Of a stretch of 7,125 nucleotides of DNA, positions 5,069-7,125 are shown piece after piece. The position numbers and the translations under genes are program-made. The DNA lies in the NCBI GenBank assembly GCA_046726435.1, contig JBKPAM010000131.1:1-7125 (forward strand), written 5' to 3'. The notes beneath the pieces were generated by a model, which searched no databases, was not told the DNA's origin, and was given only the letters and a program-made list of their open reading frames with translations. This stretch comes from AC-32 sp046726435. Lineage in GTDB: Bacteria > Actinomycetota > Thermoleophilia > Gaiellales > Gaiellaceae. Position 1 is the stretch's first letter, and each line of letters opens with the position of its first letter.

Positions 5069-5096
5069 ATCATATTCCGATATTGGAATATGTCAA
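5069..5096 (-). promoter_or_regulatory. ArsR operon promoter with overlapping palindromic operator
   Basis: On the minus strand a consensus TTGACA (5096-5091), 16-nt spacer and TATGAT (5074-5069) make the strongest promoter in the window. A 22-bp palindrome at 5071-5092 (CATATTCC..ATAT..GGAATATG, with a single mismatched pair) covers the spacer and touches both hexamers, an ideal site for an ArsR dimer to block polymerase. The region is AT-rich against GC-rich surroundings. Confidence 0.85.
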
Positions 5097-5143
5097 GCTT
5101 GGATGTTTCGGATGTCTCGTCCATCCGTGCGGGCGGCGTCTAA

Positions 5144-5168
5144 GCCGTGGCGGTCGAGGCCGCCTGGC
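5144..5168 (-). terminator. Hairpin directly after the PASTA gene fragment
   Basis: GCC and GGCGG (5144-5153) pair with CCGCC and GGC (5160-5168) around a 6-nt loop. On the minus strand it begins right after the stop codon (5171-5169). No T-run follows. It may be a GC-rich terminator left over from the truncated gene. Confidence 0.35.
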
Positions 5169-5489
5169 TCACCGGCTCCGCCTCGGGCCCTTGCCGACGG
5201 TGAGGTTGATGCGCGCACCGTGACGGAGTGTCCGGTGCGACTTCGGCGACTGTGCGAGCACCTTTCCCTCATTGCGGACCGAGGATGCCGCCCGCGTCAC
5301 GGCCCCGACGGCGCAGTGGGCTCGTACGAGTCTCGTCTTCGCCTTGGCGATCGAGAGGCCGACGACCTTCGGCACGACGCAGCTCGGCGCGCGGACTCTG
5401 ACGAACTTCGCGTTGACGGCGCGGTCCACGGTCATCGAGAGGACGCAGGCCCCCGTGCCCGAGCAGTCGCCCGACCAGCCGGCCACCTG
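5169..5489 (-). pseudogene. 3' fragment of a secreted InlB-like repeat + PASTA-domain protein
   Basis: On the minus strand the last roughly 107 codons of an extracellular protein are visible. They contain the end of a repeat typical of bacterial surface proteins ('AGWSGDCSGTGAC', then a strand ending 'VNAKFV') followed by one PASTA domain: 'CVVPKVVGLSIAKAKTRL' through 'VLAQSPKSHRTLRHGARINL' to 'TVGKG', then a short basic tail and TGA. PASTA domains bind peptidoglycan or act as stalks at the cell surface. Upstream of about 5489 the similarity stops inside the repeat; the frame stays open to 5960 only because it is antisense to another coding sequence, so no signal peptide or start remains. The start coordinate given is the approximate breakpoint, not a real start codon. 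Probably not expressed as a functional protein. Confidence 0.75.
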
Positions 5490-6098
5490 GACACATCGAG
5501 CGCGGGCAAGCACAGCTACACGGTGACCGCCAGCTCGAGCGACGGTCTCACTGGCAGCGCCACGATCGCCTACACGGTCAGGGCGCCCGCCACCGCCCCG
5601 CCGCCGGCCACGGCACCGCCAGCGTCGCAGGACACACTCGCGCCGACCGCCCCCGGCCTCCTGCAGGGACGGCTGGTGCGCGGGCCGAAGAGCCTGATCA
5701 GGGCCAGCCTGCGCCTCTTCTGGCGCGCGGCCTCCGACAACCGCGGGGTCGACCACTACGAGCTCTTCCGCCAGGGCACCTCGCCGCTGGTCGAGCGGCT
5801 GGGCGCTTCGCTCGGCACGACCCGCCTGCCGCTGCGCGGCCCGGCCAAGATCATCGTCAGCCTGCGCGCCTTCGACGCGGCCGGCAACCGCGGCCAGGCG
5901 GCGAGCCTGACCATCCTGCACCGGGCGAGGCCGGGCGGTCTGCCGCGGCCGATCCCGCACTGGGCCGGACGCCTGCTTCGCTGGCAGGTCACCCCGGTCT
6001 CAGCCCGCGGAGCGCGCCCGACGGCGCCGCGGCGGCTCCCGGGCTGGTACCGGCGCTGGGCGGGCTGGCGGCTCAACCCCTACCGGATCGCGGGCTGA
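5487..6098 (+). pseudogene. 3' fragment of a secreted Fn3-like protein with Trp-rich tail
   Basis: From about 5487 the plus strand encodes the last roughly 203 residues of an extracellular protein. In order: the end of an Ig-like repeat ('GKHSYTVTASSSDGLTG...IAYTV'), an Ala/Pro/Thr linker, an Fn3-like domain ('DTLAPTAPG', 'LFWRAASDNRGVDHYELFR', 'RAFDAAGNRGQAASLTI'), then a tail with two Trp-rich units ('IPHWAGRLLRWQ' and 'LPGWYRRWAGWRLNPYRI') before TGA. This arrangement resembles secreted proteins of Thermoleophilia as I remember them. The 5' part is missing: upstream of the breakpoint the frame stays open to 4989 only as the antisense of the PASTA fragment and the ArsR gene. No start or signal peptide belongs to it. 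The given start is the estimated breakpoint. It converges on the cyclic-nucleotide-binding gene with 14 bp between the stops. Confidence 0.75.
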
Positions 6099-6112
6099 GC
6101 GGCTGCCAGGTC

Positions 6113-6513
6113 TTAGCCGGGCGTGGCGAGACGCTCGCGCATCGCGGCTTCGATCGAGGCGGCCGTCGCGGGCAGCTTCTCCTGAAGGCGACGGAACTCG
6201 GTGCCGAAGAGCGCGAGCACATTCGCTCCCGAGGTCGTCGTCACCGTCGCGGTGCGCCGGCCGCCATCGAGCACACCGACCTCGCCGAAGAAGTCGCCCG
6301 GCCCCAGGGACCGGACGACCTCGCCGCCGACGTTCACCTCGGCCGTGCCCTCGGTCAGGACGAAGAACGTGTAGCCCGCTGCCCCCTCGCCGCAGAGCTT
6401 CGTCCCTGGCCCGACGTTGCGGGACTCGAACCAGCCGGCGAGCTCTCGCCGGTCCTCCTCTGAGAGCGAGCTGAAGAGTGAACCTCGGCGAGGTTGCGGG
6501 GGTCGATGGTCAA
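6113..6513 (-). pseudogene. Cyclic-nucleotide-binding domain protein with 1-nt frameshift near the start
   Basis: The body of this frame is a single CRP-type nucleotide-binding domain without a DNA-binding helix-turn-helix: 'LFSSLSEEDRRELAGWFE', 'YTFFVLTEGTAEV', 'LGPGDFFGEVGVL', 'RRTATV', and a C-terminal helix. The phosphate-binding cassette keeps its key Glu (FGE) and Arg (RRTA), so binding of cAMP or cGMP is plausible. TTG 6513, preceded by GAGGAGGG and a -10 at 6549-6544, opens a frame 'MTIDPRNLAEV' that fits the usual N-terminus, but it is one base out of phase with the domain. Adding one base near 6480 would give 'AEVPLFSSL' and a 133-aa protein of normal size; the span of 401 nt is one short of a multiple of three. 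The in-phase TTG at 6553 lies upstream of the predicted -10. A sequencing error is possible. Convergent with the Fn3-like fragment. Confidence 0.75.
6481..6495. repeat. Perfect 6-bp inverted repeat beside the frameshift
   Basis: AACCTC (6481-6486) and GAGGTT (6490-6495) are complementary with a 3-nt loop. It codes for the Asn-Leu-Ala-Glu-Val part of the cyclic-nucleotide-binding gene, and the inferred missing base lies next to its left end, so hairpin-induced slippage is a possible cause. Confidence 0.5.
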
Positions 6514-6543
6514 GGGCCCTCCTCGGGTCGTCGCGACAACGCG

Positions 6544-6549
6544 AACCTA
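6544..6549 (-). promoter_or_regulatory. Probable -10 (TAGGTT) of the cyclic-nucleotide-binding gene
   Basis: TAGGTT on the minus strand is identical to the ppa -10. It would start transcription near 6537, giving a leader of about 24 nt that carries GAGGAGGG (6524-6517) 3 nt before TTG 6513. This supports TTG 6513 as the original start. Confidence 0.5.
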
Positions 6550-6661
6550 GCAAGACCCCCTTTCGCGGGTGGTGCTGTTACCAGCTCCCAACAATCGGCT
6601 GACCCGCGCGTTCCAGTTCCGACTTGACGCCCAGGGTGGCCGCCGTGAGGCTGCGACTCGC

Positions 6662-7125
6662 GTGGAGACCCGTGAGGTGGAATGGCAGCTCGACGCGGTT
6701 GACCTGCGGCCGGTGGCGCGCTGGCTCGCCGAGCCCGCTGCCCTGGCGGAGACAGGCATCTCGAAGGTCGACCCCTGCGGCAGCAGCAACCACGTCGACA
6801 CCTACCTCGATACCGACGACCGCCGCTTCCACCGGGCGGGCTATGCCCTGCGCGTGCGCCGGGTCGGGCGGGCGAGGACGGCAGGCGTCGAGGCGAGCCT
6901 GATGGAGATCGACCCGGCGGCGGACGAACGGCCGGGCCCGTCCACGCGGCTCGAGGTCAGGGAGCCGTTCGAGCAGGCCGATCCCCACCTGCTTGCGACA
7001 AGTGACGGCCCGGTCGGACGGCGCGTCCAAGCCGTGGCGGGCAGGAAGAAGATCCGGCGGCTGTTCGAGGTCCGCACCCGACGCCGCATGCTCTCGCTCG
7101 AGGCGGACGGGTTTCCGCCGGGTCA
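6662..7125 (+). CDS. CYTH-domain (triphosphate tunnel-like) protein, 3' end missing
   Basis: From GTG 6662 the frame is open for 154 codons to the right edge. The start of a CYTH domain is recognisable: 'ETREVEWQL' in the position of the ExExK motif, 'YLDTDDRRFHRAGYALRVRR' (the usual Y-[FL]-DT...aLRiR), the strand 'EASLMEID', and 'RLEVREP'. CYTH proteins bind triphosphate compounds in a beta-barrel tunnel and act as inorganic triphosphatases, or with a C-terminal CHAD domain associate with polyphosphate; the CHAD part would lie beyond the window. Two expected lysines are changed: ExExK reads E5-V-E7-W-Q9, and the 'LK' of the central strand is Leu-Met81. Activity is therefore uncertain. The start is not firmly fixed: the frame extends upstream to GTG 6572 and 6569, no -10 is clear, and only a weak GAGG lies 11 nt upstream. 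Divergent from the cyclic-nucleotide-binding gene. Confidence 0.85.
   Translation, partial: METREVEWQLDAVDLRPVARWLAEPAALAETGISKVDPCGSSNHVDTYLDTDDRRFHRAGYALRVRRVGRARTAGVEASLMEIDPAADERPGPSTRLEVREPFEQADPHLLATSDGPVGRRVQAVAGRKKIRRLFEVRTRRRMLSLEADGFPPG

Noticed and set aside
4989..5486. Upstream part of the 369-codon plus frame leading into the Fn3-like fragment
   Set aside because: It is antisense to the ArsR gene and PASTA fragment, with no domain or signal peptide; open only because of base composition.
5490..5960. Upstream part of the 263-codon minus frame leading into the PASTA fragment
   Set aside because: It is antisense to the Fn3-like fragment and low-complexity; it cannot be the true N-terminus of a PASTA surface protein.
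1..7125. CRISPR array, toxin-antitoxin pair, transposase or phage genes
   Set aside because: No regularly spaced direct repeats, no paired small toxin/antitoxin frames and no recognisable transposase or phage motif on either strand.

Overview
The window is high-GC DNA with genes packed on both strands, several GTG/TTG starts, and extended -10 hexamers placed 6-7 nt before start codons (leaderless transcripts). Together with the gene families present (Kelch and Fn3-like secreted proteins, a cupin/nucleotide-cyclase fusion, a CYTH-domain protein), this points to an actinobacterium. The Thermoleophilia (Gaiellales/Solirubrobacterales) are my best guess, from recall of similar proteins and not from a search.

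Layout. 1-869 (-): a secreted Kelch-repeat protein whose 3' end lies off the left edge. It is divergent from 911-1384 (+), a small P-loop nucleotide kinase-like protein. 1529-1843 (+) is a small lipoprotein. 1854-2076 is a 223-bp imperfect palindrome that as + strand RNA would fold into a long stem carrying two side hairpins. Its right end runs into the promoter of ppa (2087-2593, inorganic pyrophosphatase). A tRNA cluster follows: tRNA-Leu(TAG) on -, then tRNA-His(GTG) and tRNA-Arg(TCG) on +, with a 67-aa hypothetical gene between them.

The second half shows a lot of gene decay. 3336-4196 (+) is a cupin plus class III cyclase-like gene cut by one in-frame TAG. 4222-5062 (-) is an intact ArsR / SRPBCC (AHSA1-like) operon of visibly lower GC, with a strong promoter overlapped by a palindromic operator. 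At about 5481-5492 two 5'-truncated secreted-protein genes abut head to head: a PASTA-domain 3' end running left and an Fn3-like 3' end running right. This is what an inversion (or an assembly chimera) leaves behind. 6113-6513 (-) is a stand-alone cyclic-nucleotide-binding domain gene with an apparent 1-nt deletion near its start. 6662-7125 (+) is a CYTH-domain protein running off the right edge.

How they fit together: most genes are single housekeeping or stress units with no shared pathway. Possible links are the cyclase-like gene with the cyclic-nucleotide receptor (both damaged here), and the ArsR repressor with its SRPBCC partner. The most novel object is the branched palindromic element at 1854-2076. 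Its non-Watson-Crick pairs are almost all G.U when read as + strand RNA, which suggests an RNA, although a small non-autonomous mobile element is also possible.
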